Shown piece by piece: positions 13,697-22,889 of a stretch of 64,000 bases of DNA (the first letter of the stretch is position 1; each line of letters begins with the position of its first letter). The stretch is taken from positions 1 through 64,000 of the IMG/VR virus record IMGVR_UViG_3300032268_000832. One strand, given 5' to 3'. The notes beneath the pieces are model-generated. The model made no database searches, had not been told where the DNA came from, and saw only the letters and a program-made list of their open reading frames with translations. This DNA comes from a virus. Position numbers and translations under genes: made by a program.

Positions 13697-13700
13697 AAAA

Positions 13701-14333
13701 TTATTTAGGGTTTATTTTATTTTCTAGATTATAGTAGTAAGTGTTTTCGTCACCTTTTTTAATTGTCCATCTATCTGACACTGATTCGCAGCACCATTCT
13801 TTATCATCCACCATCCAATCTGGTTTTTCTGGAAATGGTTTAGTTACGAACGACATATCTTTCCACATTAGTCTATTGTTTGGTTGTAGGGCAAAGTTAC
13901 CGTTATCTAATTTGATTAGGTGAGCTGCTTTGTATTGTGTTGGTTCGTTAGAGTATGGGTTGTCATACCAATCAAATGTCATTATATAGTTACCCCATTC
14001 ATTTGTTCCGTCTTTGAATACTACTTTTACTCTAGATTGCAATAGATAATCATAAACGGTACAAGTTACATCGTAACCGAAGCAGTCCCATAATTGAAGA
14101 TGGTCCAAGGTCATTTTAGGTGTTTCTTCTTTCCATGCTAGCATATGGATAGGGACTCTTGACCTAACGGCGCCTTCTTCTGTCATTACGTGAAAGGTAA
14201 GTGCTTTACCGCCTACAGATTGCGCACCAAATATAATTACGTCTTGCATACCTTGTCTTCCATCATGTTGGTACATGTGTTCGATTCTCATCTTAGCATA
14301 GAAGTGTGGTATTGTAACATTTAATGTGGCCAT
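13701..14333 (-). CDS. conserved phage protein of unknown function, 210 aa
   Basis: Begins with a beta-rich N-terminal half (residues 1-60: N-V-T-I-P-H-F-Y-A-K-M-R-I-E-H, then I-F-G...A-L-T-F-H-V-M, V-P-I-H-M-L-A-W-K) that I associate, from memory only, with a family of unknown function seen in other large marine and freshwater phages. A Cys-Cys pair lies near residue 181. It is cotranscribed with the tagged gene 14337 (3-nt gap), so it could be late. No enzymatic motif. Confidence 0.75.
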   Translation of the reverse strand: MATLNVTIPHFYAKMRIEHMYQHDGRQGMQDVIIFGAQSVGGKALTFHVMTEEGAVRSRVPIHMLAWKEETPKMTLDHLQLWDCFGYDVTCTVYDYLLQSRVKVVFKDGTNEWGNYIMTFDWYDNPYSNEPTQYKAAHLIKLDNGNFALQPNNRLMWKDMSFVTKPFPEKPDWMVDDKEWCCESVSDRWTIKKGDENTYYYNLENKINPK

Positions 14334-14336
14334 GTG

Positions 14337-14666
14337 TTATTTGGTTTTGTTTTTAATGATTAGTTCACCGAGCACTTCGAGTCTACCCACTTCTTTTTGG
14401 AATTGTGTTTGGGACATATCCAGAGATATTTTGTTGTAAGTTTCGTTGTATTCTTTTATGGCTTGTTCTATATCAAACTTTCCGTCTATGGCTTTTTTGT
14501 AATAAGCTGGTTTTACGTTAAAGTGGTTATATGTTAGCATTGCGTCGCCGCCTTTTTCTTTTGCGTTTGCTATTATTTTTTCGGCGCCAGCAAGTCTATT
14601 CTTTGCGAAGTCTTTATCGTCGAATACAAAATTTTCTCTAAGCAGTTGTTTTATGGTATGTTTCAT
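14337..14666 (-). CDS. tagged putative internal head protein, 109 aa
   Basis: The N-terminus I-K-Q-L-L-R-E (residues 5-11) is the tag found on many proteins here; cleavage after Glu11 would fit the T4-type (I/L)-x-E consensus. The rest is helical, Lys-rich and unrecognised. Transcribed from a near-palindromic ATATTTATAA box shared with the divergent tagged gene 14715. Inferred role: packaged in the head and injected. Confidence 0.75.
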   Translation of the reverse strand: MKHTIKQLLRENFVFDDKDFAKNRLAGAEKIIANAKEKGGDAMLTYNHFNVKPAYYKKAIDGKFDIEQAIKEYNETYNKISLDMSQTQFQKEVGRLEVLGELIIKNKTK

Positions 14667-14686
14667 ATTTTTTAATGTTTTAAATT

Positions 14687-14700
14687 ATATTTATAAATAC
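14687..14700. promoter_or_regulatory. divergent ATATTTATAA box
   Basis: ATATTTATAAATAC reads TATTTATAAATA on both strands, 18 nt before the + gene 14715 and about 21 nt before the - gene 14337-14666. Confidence 0.5.
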
Positions 14701-14714
14701 ATAAAAAAAGTAAA

Positions 14715-16301
14715 ATGAATACAAACATACGCAATATACTTAGAGAGGGACTTATTGTAGAGGCTTCAAAGAAAGATATTCTCATTAACAAGATTGGGTG
14801 GGATGAGGAGTCGGCTGATATACTTGATAGACTTTGTGGTCCGTTAAGTGTTTGGATGGGCAACAAGATTATTGAATACAAGGTAGAAGACTATGGGGAA
14901 TTTCCTGATGGTACTTCACCTCAAGACATAAAGAAGGTTATAATGGATACTCTTAACGGTGAAAGATTTGTCAACAGAAATCGTCAACAACTTACATCCA
15001 TCATGGACTGGATTCGTGTTGGTCTTAACGGCAACTTGGGTGAAAATAAAAATTTATCTTTTTGGGATTTATACAAAGCATCTGAGAAATGGCATGATGA
15101 ATTGGAAGTTGGTGCTGGTGATATTAACTATATTGAAGAGAATCCTATTATACTTGACTTTAGAGATGCTAACGGCAATGGATTTTATTGGGCTGATTTG
15201 GAAACATCAAGTTCAAAAGAGGAATGTAATCGTATGGGACATTGTGGTACTAGTAGCGCTGGTAGGATTTATTCTCTTAGACAAGTCACACAATTAAATG
15301 AAAAGTATAAGCTTAACAAGTCTGTGTTGACTGCTGCTATTGGTACCGATGGCATAGTGTATCAGATGAAGGGTGGAAAGAATAGCAAGCCTGAAGAAAA
15401 GTATCATCAGTATATTTATCCGTTGTTATTCTTAAAGAATGGTGATGATTATTTTATCAAGGGGTTTGGTAGTGAATATGATAGTGCTAGTGACTTTAAG
15501 TTGACTGATTTTAGTGATGATGTTATTGGTGAGATATTTGCTAAGCGTCCTGAGTTGTTTAACAAGAGAAGTCTTAAGAAGAAATTATTTGCTTTGGGTC
15601 TTATTCCTGAATTGCCTGAGGAGTATGTTAACATTGAGATTGCTGTTGATAATATTGAAAGATATGTAGACAGTAATTATTCTGATGTTATTAAGAGTGT
15701 GTTGAGTGGTGATGATTATGACTTATGGGATAATTATGATGCTGATTGGAAGAGTGCATTGGAGTATCATGTTAATAATGAGAGTACAGTTGAGATAATA
15801 AATGTATTAAGGGAGATGGCGGCAAAGAATGGTGTTGAATTTGATGATAGTATGAGTCTTGAGGAAATGATTGAGGAGTATGATGAGGACCAAGAGGTTA
15901 TAAACGCGATTCAGTTATCTGTCAACGATGCTGAGCGTGATGATTATATTAGTTACATATACAAACAATTAAAAAGTTCGCTTGAGGAATATGGTGGTGT
16001 TGAGAAGTTGGATGATACTGGTGTTAGCATGCGTGTTGATTTGGGCAAACTGATTGATGAATTGGAGGATGATGTTTATGAAGAGATAGCTGACAATTGT
16101 AATGATGATAGTGATTGTATATTTAATGAGATGGTTTCTGATAGTTGGATTGATAAACCTGATTTTTATTTGGATGATAGATATATTCCTGATGTTAGTG
16201 AGGAATATTTTAATGAGTTGTTACAAGAAAGACTTGGTGAGATAAGTTTAAATGAAAGCAAGGCTTTTATAAAGAATATGCTTAGAGAGAATTTTAAATA
16301 A
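14715..16301 (+). CDS. tagged WC/HC-domain protein, putative head cargo, 528 aa
   Basis: Carries tags at both ends: I-R-N-I-L-R-E near residues 5-11 and I-K-N-M-L-R-E just before the C-terminus. The region around residues 160-250 (C...M-G-H-C-G-T with Cys177, then short strands) aligns in position and pattern with the W-C-I-T region of 18439 (Cys178) and with W-C-T-A in 28314. The C-terminal 200 residues are strongly acidic. Function unknown. Double tagging and the ATATTTATAA box suggest a late, virion-internal protein. A bidirectional terminator follows. Confidence 0.8.
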   Translation: MNTNIRNILREGLIVEASKKDILINKIGWDEESADILDRLCGPLSVWMGNKIIEYKVEDYGEFPDGTSPQDIKKVIMDTLNGERFVNRNRQQLTSIMDWIRVGLNGNLGENKNLSFWDLYKASEKWHDELEVGAGDINYIEENPIILDFRDANGNGFYWADLETSSSKEECNRMGHCGTSSAGRIYSLRQVTQLNEKYKLNKSVLTAAIGTDGIVYQMKGGKNSKPEEKYHQYIYPLLFLKNGDDYFIKGFGSEYDSASDFKLTDFSDDVIGEIFAKRPELFNKRSLKKKLFALGLIPELPEEYVNIEIAVDNIERYVDSNYSDVIKSVLSGDDYDLWDNYDADWKSALEYHVNNESTVEIINVLREMAAKNGVEFDDSMSLEEMIEEYDEDQEVINAIQLSVNDAERDDYISYIYKQLKSSLEEYGGVEKLDDTGVSMRVDLGKLIDELEDDVYEEIADNCNDDSDCIFNEMVSDSWIDKPDFYLDDRYIPDVSEEYFNELLQERLGEISLNESKAFIKNMLRENFK

Positions 16302-16303
16302 AA

Positions 16304-16326
16304 AAAGGGCCAAATGGCCCTTTATT
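16304..16326. terminator. bidirectional terminator
   Basis: AAAGGGCC-aaat-GGCCCTTT with A-rich and T-rich flanks between convergent genes. Confidence 0.85.
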
Positions 16327-16327
16327 T

Positions 16328-17779
16328 TTATATGAATAATTTTTTTCTTAGTGATTCTTTTATTTGTTGTTTTTGTATTATTTCTTTGTAGTCTTTTTCC
16401 ACACCTAGAAGGTTTGCTATTTCATCTGGTGAGACATGGTTACCGTGTGATGGGTTACCCATTGATTCGTCAAGTGTTTTAATTTTTCTATTTACGTAAT
16501 CGATAAGATAGTTAACCACGTTAGATACGGTTTCAAATACCTTTACCATATTTTCTTTATTTCCACCCCACATGATTGTATAGTTAAGACTTGTTGTTTT
16601 TACGTCGAATCCGAACGCGTACATAAACATCCATGCTGATAGTTCTGCTTGTTGTTCGATTGTTTGGTGGGTGATACCTCTACCGATAAAGAACTTAGAA
16701 GTTTCGTCACCTTTGCTTGATAGGTATTTTTGGTGAAGTAATTCGTGAGTAATTTCGTGTGCTAGTGTTTTTGTAAGACCTACATCGTTTCCTTCGCTTC
16801 TAAGAAGTTTTATGATACCGCTACCGCTTGAACCTCTTGCGCCATCAAGGTCATCGATAAGTTCTGTTTTGATTCCTTTTTCATCACAGAAGTCCATTAG
16901 TGATTGGTATATTGGTCTAACTTCCTCAGATATAAGATTATCTTCATACCATTTGATATCTTTTCTTGCATCTTTTGCTTTTTCGATATAGTCTTCGGTA
17001 CCTTCAATTTGTTTTGTATCGGATACGTCGTATACTGGTGCGAATTTGAATTTAGATGTTAGTGAGTAGCCTCTAAGTTCTTTATCTAGTCTTATTTTTT
17101 CATTAGGTGTAAGTTCTTCGTATGAATTTTTATTTACTGATTTAATAAAGTTTTGTTTTATTATTTCAGCCTTATCTTTTGATATTTTATTGTTAACACC
17201 TTGTGGTGCCCATACCATTAGGGGTTTAGCATTTTCATTAACGGTTCTGTTGTATTTTTCAAGCCAGTTCTTTTTGCTATTAACGATTGAAGCTTTTGGG
17301 TTTTGGATTAGGATAAGGATTGTATTTCCGAATGTAAATTCATAACCTTGAGCAGCTTTAAAAGCGATTATTTTTCCCATTGTTTCTTTGAATTGTTCAT
17401 CGTTTTCAATGTTAACAAGCATTTCTTTGAAAGACGCCAATTTTTCTTTGATATCTTCTTCCTCTTGTTTGGTTAAGCTAAGGTCTGGGTTTGCTGATGG
17501 TTCATTTTCAGAAATATTTTTAATCATTTCGTCAATATCAAACGGCAAGTTTTGTGCTTGTTTAATTTCTTTAAGAGCTGGTTTGATGAGTTTTTCTATT
17601 GTTTCTTGTTCATTTTTCCCTAAGAACCAGAACCAAAATTTATTTGGGTTGTTCCATTTTGCGTTCTTTGATTTAAGAATTTCTTTATAAGGAAATACGT
17701 CACCAGTTATGTATACTATTGGGTATTCTCCAGTTTGTGTTTTTAACTTTGTTTTAAAAAGTTTGATTTCATTTGCCAT
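16328..17779 (-). CDS. ArdC-like antirestriction / zinc metallopeptidase, tagged, 483 aa
   Basis: Three parts are visible. Residues 10-60 are a small beta domain with a W/F-rich end (K-F-W-F-W-F) seen next to ArdC-type proteins. Residues about 115-250 resemble the ArdC N-terminal ssDNA-binding domain (G-N-T-I-L-I-L-I-Q-N-P-K-A, then a W and an M-V-W-A-P strand). Residues 335-400 form a zincin peptidase with H-E-I-T-H at 341-345 and a downstream E-x-x-A-E (about 376-380). The C-terminus I-K-E-S-L-R-K-K-L-F-I resembles the tag. ArdC proteins protect incoming DNA from restriction; together with the tag this suggests injection with the genome. Antirestriction is inferred from family, not shown. 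Confidence 0.75.
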   Translation of the reverse strand: MANEIKLFKTKLKTQTGEYPIVYITGDVFPYKEILKSKNAKWNNPNKFWFWFLGKNEQETIEKLIKPALKEIKQAQNLPFDIDEMIKNISENEPSANPDLSLTKQEEEDIKEKLASFKEMLVNIENDEQFKETMGKIIAFKAAQGYEFTFGNTILILIQNPKASIVNSKKNWLEKYNRTVNENAKPLMVWAPQGVNNKISKDKAEIIKQNFIKSVNKNSYEELTPNEKIRLDKELRGYSLTSKFKFAPVYDVSDTKQIEGTEDYIEKAKDARKDIKWYEDNLISEEVRPIYQSLMDFCDEKGIKTELIDDLDGARGSSGSGIIKLLRSEGNDVGLTKTLAHEITHELLHQKYLSSKGDETSKFFIGRGITHQTIEQQAELSAWMFMYAFGFDVKTTSLNYTIMWGGNKENMVKVFETVSNVVNYLIDYVNRKIKTLDESMGNPSHGNHVSPDEIANLLGVEKDYKEIIQKQQIKESLRKKLFI

Positions 17780-17794
17780 AATAAATCTTTTTTA

Positions 17795-17804
17795 TGATAA
17801 ATAT
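17795..17804 (-). promoter_or_regulatory. ATATTTATCA box for 16328-17779
   Basis: On the minus strand, 15 nt before the ATG at 17779. Confidence 0.45.
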
Positions 17805-17805
17805 A

Positions 17806-17815
17806 ATATTTATGA
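17806..17815 (+). promoter_or_regulatory. ATATTTATGA box for 17834
   Basis: Adjacent to the divergent minus-strand copy; 18 nt before the ATG. Confidence 0.45.
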
Positions 17816-17833
17816 ATAAAAGAGACCAATTAT

Positions 17834-18436
17834 ATGAAAAATATCATTAAAAAATTGCTTAGAGAACAATTTGTAAGCGAAGAAAGGTATTCAAATGACA
17901 TACGAAAATTCTTAGACCAAGACCCAAAACGCATGACTACTGGTACTGCGTATTACATATCATCTATGGATACTTATATGAATAAGACGATAACGGATAA
18001 ATTTGGCAATAAGGTACCAAATCCAATGTATGGTAAGATATTCAAACATACTAGATTTATATTTGGTTGGAGGGATACGTTTGAGAGAGCTATGAAGCGA
18101 ATTAACCCTAACTATGTTGTTGGGGCTAAGAGTGGTAACTATAAGCCAGTTGATGGTTATGATATGCTTGAGGAAGGTAAGAATGGGTTATATTTCCCAA
18201 TTATTCCAACTGGGACTGAGTATGTGTATGTAATTTGCAATGGCCCATGTAGAGTTGCTGATAAGAATGAAGTTAAACCATTTTTTAAAGAAACCAATAA
18301 GTCTTATTGGTCAGAAGAAGGTAAAGCACCTTTTAGACAGTTGATAGTTGATAGAGCGGTTAAGATAACTGGTGGTGGTCATGAGTGGATAAATGATAAA
18401 TTAAAGTCTAAATGGCTTGGAATTGGAAATGTATAA
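17834..18436 (+). CDS. tagged putative internal head protein, 200 aa
   Basis: N-terminal tag M-K-N-I-I-K-K-L-L-R-E with predicted cleavage after Glu11. The rest is a basic, aromatic-rich globular protein (F-I-F-G-W-R-D, G-G-G-H-E-W near the end) of no family I know. The 2-nt gap to the next tagged gene implies one transcript. Confidence 0.75.
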   Translation: MKNIIKKLLREQFVSEERYSNDIRKFLDQDPKRMTTGTAYYISSMDTYMNKTITDKFGNKVPNPMYGKIFKHTRFIFGWRDTFERAMKRINPNYVVGAKSGNYKPVDGYDMLEEGKNGLYFPIIPTGTEYVYVICNGPCRVADKNEVKPFFKETNKSYWSEEGKAPFRQLIVDRAVKITGGGHEWINDKLKSKWLGIGNV

Positions 18437-18438
18437 TT

Positions 18439-20619
18439 ATGAATAGTATAATAAAAAAATTACTTAGAGAATCGTTGGTTGTTGAATTTTATGGCAAAAG
18501 GGTTATTGAACCCATAACAAAAAGATTTAACGATTCTTCTGATGATATGATAAACAAATTGGGTATTGCTTTTTTGTTTAGGTCATTCTTCGGCGACATC
18601 ATGCAATATAAAACCAAAGAACAATTTGAGCAAACATTCAACAAATGGTATGATGGAATATTGAAAGAAATGATAAAAACCAAGGATTTTCCAGATAACA
18701 AAGATTTAGCCAAAAAATACTTAGACGCTTATATAAACAACATAGTTTCTATGGGTGACGCAGCAAGACCATTTTCATTTAAAGACTTAGAGAAAACACT
18801 AGTCGATTTGGTTAACAACAATCGTTGGATTTCAGATGAGGAAGTTAGTACTGGTGCTACGATATACAAACCTAATCAAGAGGATATAATGTATGAGGAT
18901 GACGAAGTCCTTATATTAAACACTGATACCAAGGCTAAATGTGTAAGATATGGTATGGGTGAAACTTGGTGTATAACCAAAGCTGATGCTAATTATTATA
19001 ACACGTATAGACTTAGCTATGGTGCCACACCTTATTTTGTGTTGCAAAAGAATGTTAATGGTGATGAGCACAAGTTGGTTATATTGAATTATGGTGGTCG
19101 TGATGCGTATGCTATTGCTGATAGAAGCAACACTGGTGAAAGAAGTGGTGGTCAACGTGACGCAATGTCTTGGTATGATATAGAGCAACAGTTACCTAAT
19201 TTACAAGGGCTTGAAGAATATTTCCCATATAGAGAGATTACTGATGACGAACGTCAGTATTCTGAATTGTTGGATAAGCTTAAAAATAATTTTATTGCTG
19301 ATGACTTACAAGAACTTATAGATAGATATACTGGAAAATTGGTTATAAACGGTTCGCCTATTACCTCTGGTGATTTTATTAGAGATTTAGCAGCAAATAG
19401 AATGGCATTTAACTTAGAGCAATTAAAGAGTCTAAGAAAAGAAACTATGGATAGTCTTATTGAGGCTGGGTATTTTGTGAATTTATATTACGACACAAAA
19501 TTATATGAGGAAGTGTTATCACCATCTCAAATAAATCGTATTATAAAATTAAAGATTGATAGCAACAAGGTACTTGAGGATGTTTTTTATCAATTTATGA
19601 CACCAGATGCTCTTAAAAAGTACATGATGTTAAGAATAAATGGTCACAACAATGGGGCGAATGATAATTGGAATAGTGGTATTAATGAAAGACCATTAGA
19701 CTACGATGAAGTTAACCTAATTAAAAAAATATTACCAGAAGCTAAAATAAATGCAAACAGATATGATTTTTCTAAAGAATATGATGCATTTTTAGGGTTA
19801 GTTGTTGACCCTAGTGTTATTAAAAACCCAGAAGTTAAAGAAAACTTAAATAAATTTTCAAAGTATCAAATACAACTCTTAATAAACACCAACCCTGATT
19901 TAACTAAATACTTAGTTAGGTTAGATAATTTTAAAGAAATACAAGATTGGCAATTGGCTAATATGTTAGAAGTTAACCCAAAACTTTATAAAGTGATACT
20001 TGACTCTTTACCAGAAGAAAGAAAACAAGAATTGTTAGAAAGATTACAATTTACTGAAATATTACCTTTTTTAATTAGGGATAAATATATCACAATAGAC
20101 ACTGAAGAGGAATTTAAAAAACTTAGATTTTCTCTTTTATACGATGGTAAAGGTAAGGCTTTTGTTTATAAACCAGAATTGTTAAGATTTATTACTAGTA
20201 GCTACGATTTAGAAAAATTGTTAATACAACAACCAACATTGTTTAAATACTTAGGTGATAAAATAGACATGCTAGCTGATTATGATTTAAAAGACATTAT
20301 AGTGAAAAACCCAAAAACCTTAAACTATATACCTGAGGAGCGTCTTGACGCTATGGGTGAGTATAGAATATACAGTATGATATATAGTAAACCAATACTT
20401 GCTCGTCAGTTATATCATAAGATTGGAATAAATTATATTATTGATTTGATTAAATCAGTTCCTAAGGTAATTCAATACTTACCAGATTCTGTACTTAGAC
20501 AATTGGATAAATATGATATGGTTAGTATCTTATACAAAAAAGAGTTGTATCCTTATATGGAACCAATTATTGACAAGTACATACCAGATGATAAAGATTA
20601 TATCTTAGATAGAATGTAA
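18439..20619 (+). CDS. tagged WC-domain protein with helical repeats, 726 aa
   Basis: Start placed at 18439 so that the protein begins with the tag (M-N-S-I-I-K-K-L-L-R-E); a longer in-frame start at 18412 would bury it. A domain at about residues 160-260 carries C-V-R-Y-G-M-G-E-T-W-C-I-T (Cys178) followed by strands ending I-A-D-R-S-N, similar in plan to 14715 and 28314. From about residue 430 on, repeats of about 35 residues (L-I-x-x-N-P-x-L-x-K-Y-L type) suggest an alpha solenoid. Role unknown; inferred to be packaged and injected. Terminator at 20627. Confidence 0.8.
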   Translation: MNSIIKKLLRESLVVEFYGKRVIEPITKRFNDSSDDMINKLGIAFLFRSFFGDIMQYKTKEQFEQTFNKWYDGILKEMIKTKDFPDNKDLAKKYLDAYINNIVSMGDAARPFSFKDLEKTLVDLVNNNRWISDEEVSTGATIYKPNQEDIMYEDDEVLILNTDTKAKCVRYGMGETWCITKADANYYNTYRLSYGATPYFVLQKNVNGDEHKLVILNYGGRDAYAIADRSNTGERSGGQRDAMSWYDIEQQLPNLQGLEEYFPYREITDDERQYSELLDKLKNNFIADDLQELIDRYTGKLVINGSPITSGDFIRDLAANRMAFNLEQLKSLRKETMDSLIEAGYFVNLYYDTKLYEEVLSPSQINRIIKLKIDSNKVLEDVFYQFMTPDALKKYMMLRINGHNNGANDNWNSGINERPLDYDEVNLIKKILPEAKINANRYDFSKEYDAFLGLVVDPSVIKNPEVKENLNKFSKYQIQLLINTNPDLTKYLVRLDNFKEIQDWQLANMLEVNPKLYKVILDSLPEERKQELLERLQFTEILPFLIRDKYITIDTEEEFKKLRFSLLYDGKGKAFVYKPELLRFITSSYDLEKLLIQQPTLFKYLGDKIDMLADYDLKDIIVKNPKTLNYIPEERLDAMGEYRIYSMIYSKPILARQLYHKIGINYIIDLIKSVPKVIQYLPDSVLRQLDKYDMVSILYKKELYPYMEPIIDKYIPDDKDYILDRM

Positions 20620-20626
20620 ATAAATA

Positions 20627-20655
20627 AATGCTCACAAAAAAGTGAGCATTTTTAT
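20627..20655 (+). terminator. intrinsic terminator
   Basis: AATGCTCAC/GTGAGCATT with an A6 loop, then TTTTTATTT. Confidence 0.85.
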
Positions 20656-20686
20656 TTGCATTGGAATAAATAAGTTAGTATCTTTG
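20655..20686 (+). promoter_or_regulatory. host-type promoter for the PcfJ-like gene
   Basis: TTTG (20655-20658), 20 nt, TATCTTTG (20679-20686), but without the shared leader. Confidence 0.75.
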
Positions 20687-20714
20687 TAAACATAACTAAA
20701 AAAAAACATAAATA

Positions 20715-21950
20715 ATGGGAAGACAAATTAACAAAGAAAAAGTCCTTGAAGAAAAGGGTGAGGTTAAACAATACACGTTATTTCAAGAAAATAGGTCACC
20801 TAAATTAGATTGGTTGTTGGATGTTTATAAGAAAGACCCTTACAAGGCGCGCGTTTTGTATTTTAATAACATTGGGTCTTTTTATTTAGAGCGAAAAGTT
20901 TGTTTTGAAAGGACAGATGGTAGTTTTGAAATTTGCAATTTTAGAAGAACATTTGGCATGACAAAAACCAATAGAATTTATTCTAGAGAAAAGAAAATTA
21001 ATTCGTTGATTTACAAAAACAAAAAGTTTTATTTTAAAAATGGTTCGTCTATTAAACACGCTATGTATGTTGATGTTGCATATCATTTTAATTTTGCCTT
21101 AAATTTTTTACAGACAAAATTTACGTGGATTAGAAATATAAAAGAGAATAAGTATTGTCATAACATTTCATTTTCATCAATTATGACGTATAAATTATTC
21201 AACGCGGATAAAATAATGAAACATTTATATAAGGCACCAACATCTGTAATTAAAACGTTGACCACTGAATATGAACAAAAATCATCTGGCTATGGTTATA
21301 TTTCAAAATTTGAATGGAAAAGAATTAGCCCATATTTAATAAACATTGAAAATTTGAAAACAGAATTTTTTACAAATCATTTGTTTAGGGACACGATTGA
21401 AATGGCGATTAAGTTAGACAAAAAAATTAACTGTTCATGGTCTGATAAAAGACTTAAACATGAACACGATACATGGGCTAAAGAACTACGAAAAATAATG
21501 CTTGAGTTTGAACCAGTGATTGAATTAAACCCTCACAGAATATTTGAAGACTTTGAAAAGTTTACTGGATACAAAATGCTTAGAACCAATCATGATTTGA
21601 TTGAGGAAGGACATAGACAAGACCATTGTGTTGCTGGTTATGGTAGTTCAGTATCAAATGGTTATTGTGGAATTTATCAAGTTAGCGGATACACACTTGA
21701 GGTTAGTTACAGACAAGATTATGGTATTGGTATTAAATCAAACAATCAAAAAACATTACACTATTCTCAGTTAAGAGGTTATAAAAATTGCTCAGCACCT
21801 AAAGAATTAGATGACACTGTTAAATCTTACATTGAAGCATTTAACACTAAATATAATTTTGATGAGTATGAAAAATACTTAAAACAACAAGAAAATACTG
21901 TTCAAGCAGTGTTTAGAGAAATAGAAGAAGTAAATTATCTTCCATTTTAA
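20715..21950 (+). CDS. PcfJ-like protein, 411 aa
   Basis: The C-terminal third matches the PcfJ-like family: E-G-H-R-Q-D-H-C-V-A-G-Y (Cys305), a T-L-E-V strand and Q-L-R-G-Y-K-N-C. The family is common in phages and conjugative elements, function unknown. The H-C-V centre and the strands after it recall the W-C/H-C domains of the tagged proteins. It has no tag and is driven by a host-type promoter, so it is probably made early and not packaged. Confidence 0.75.
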   Translation: MGRQINKEKVLEEKGEVKQYTLFQENRSPKLDWLLDVYKKDPYKARVLYFNNIGSFYLERKVCFERTDGSFEICNFRRTFGMTKTNRIYSREKKINSLIYKNKKFYFKNGSSIKHAMYVDVAYHFNFALNFLQTKFTWIRNIKENKYCHNISFSSIMTYKLFNADKIMKHLYKAPTSVIKTLTTEYEQKSSGYGYISKFEWKRISPYLINIENLKTEFFTNHLFRDTIEMAIKLDKKINCSWSDKRLKHEHDTWAKELRKIMLEFEPVIELNPHRIFEDFEKFTGYKMLRTNHDLIEEGHRQDHCVAGYGSSVSNGYCGIYQVSGYTLEVSYRQDYGIGIKSNNQKTLHYSQLRGYKNCSAPKELDDTVKSYIEAFNTKYNFDEYEKYLKQQENTVQAVFREIEEVNYLPF

Positions 21951-21955
21951 ATAAT

Positions 21956-21984
21956 AAAGGGACCCAATCAGGTCCCTTTTTTTT
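21956..21984. terminator. bidirectional terminator
   Basis: AAAGGGACC-caatca-GGTCCCTTT followed by T9 region, between convergent genes. Confidence 0.85.
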
Positions 21985-22838
21985 TATGTGTTTTCTTGTA
22001 TTGACATTATTTGGTCGTAAGACTTAGAATTTATATCGTTTAATACTTCCATATATGGTGTACGTCTAAGCACTTTAAACACTAGATTTTCTAGTGAATA
22101 TTCACCACCGCTTTCAAGACCGCTTTTTCTATATTTTTTTATTTTGTCTTTAAGTTCTTGTGACTTATCTAAGGCTCTTTGGTAATCACCTTCAGTGTAT
22201 ATTTTTTTGATATCTTTAAGTTTATCAAAAAAAGATAATGCTTTCTTTTTTATTATATTTCTATTTATCTTAAGTTTTTCTTTTTCAGGTTTAAGGAGCC
22301 ATTTATTTCTTTTGACAGAATATACCGCGTTAGCAGAAAGAGTTTCTCTAATGTCTTGTAAATACAATTCTACGTCATATCCTTTGATAGTTATATCATG
22401 ATTCTTATTCCAAAGGTTTTTATAAGAGTCAAATAATTGTTTTATAAATTCTTCTTTGGTATCGATTGTTTCAAAATCAACAATTACATGTAAATCAACG
22501 TCAGAGTATTTTGACCAATTGTAGTTGGCAAGACTACCAGTGAATATAACATCTTTAATCACAAGTTTTTCTGGGCTTTTTAATCCATCAAAAAATTCTT
22601 GTGCTATAAGCATAAGCTGGTCGCTGATATCTTTTCTTAATTCTTCTTTATCCCAGAATTCTGGGTTAAGTGAAGGTTTCAATTGAAAACTATCTAGAAC
22701 TTCTTTTGGGATTTTTAAATCTTTGGTGATAGTATCTCCCAATGCGTTTGCAGCCTCTTCCAATTCATCAAGTTTTTCTGATGCTGGGGTAAGGTTATAG
22801 TTTTCTATTATGATATTTTTTTTGAAAAATAATTTCAT
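21984..22838 (-). CDS. nucleotidyltransferase-fold protein, 284 aa
   Basis: Contains the NTase signature T-G-S-L-A-N-Y-N-W-S-K-Y-S-D-V-D-L-H-V (about residues 100-118): G-S followed by the D-x-D metal-binding pair, and a further acidic strand V-E-L-Y-L. The fold is used by antibiotic- and tRNA-nucleotidyltransferases and toxin systems; substrate unknown. The N-terminus F-F-K-K-N-I-I-I-E-N ends in an I-x-E that may be a divergent tag. Preceded on its strand by ATATTTATGA. Confidence 0.75.
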   Translation of the reverse strand: MKLFFKKNIIIENYNLTPASEKLDELEEAANALGDTITKDLKIPKEVLDSFQLKPSLNPEFWDKEELRKDISDQLMLIAQEFFDGLKSPEKLVIKDVIFTGSLANYNWSKYSDVDLHVIVDFETIDTKEEFIKQLFDSYKNLWNKNHDITIKGYDVELYLQDIRETLSANAVYSVKRNKWLLKPEKEKLKINRNIIKKKALSFFDKLKDIKKIYTEGDYQRALDKSQELKDKIKKYRKSGLESGGEYSLENLVFKVLRRTPYMEVLNDINSKSYDQIMSIQENT

Positions 22839-22853
22839 TTAACGTGTATTTTA

Positions 22854-22863
22854 TCATAAATAT
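22854..22863 (-). promoter_or_regulatory. ATATTTATGA box for the NTase gene
   Basis: 15 nt before the ATG on the minus strand. Confidence 0.45.
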
Positions 22864-22889
22864 TTAGTATTATAGTAAAAAAGTAAATT

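Larger units (their letters stand above)
13275..13700. other. gene-free junction with C-rich and poly-T tracts
   Basis: Separates the + strand small-gene arm from the mixed-strand arm. It holds the C-rich block (13433-13480), a minus-strand TATCTTTG box (13404-13411) without a good -33, three GGAA-T4/T5 blocks among poly-A/T runs (about 13540-13650), and the minus-strand terminator (13664-13696). The only sizeable open frame (13298-13555) looks spurious. Confidence 0.6.

Noticed and set aside
18412-18438. Earlier start for the 726-residue protein
   Set aside because: It would move the N-terminal tag inward and overlap the previous gene; 18439 gives the tag at residue 1.
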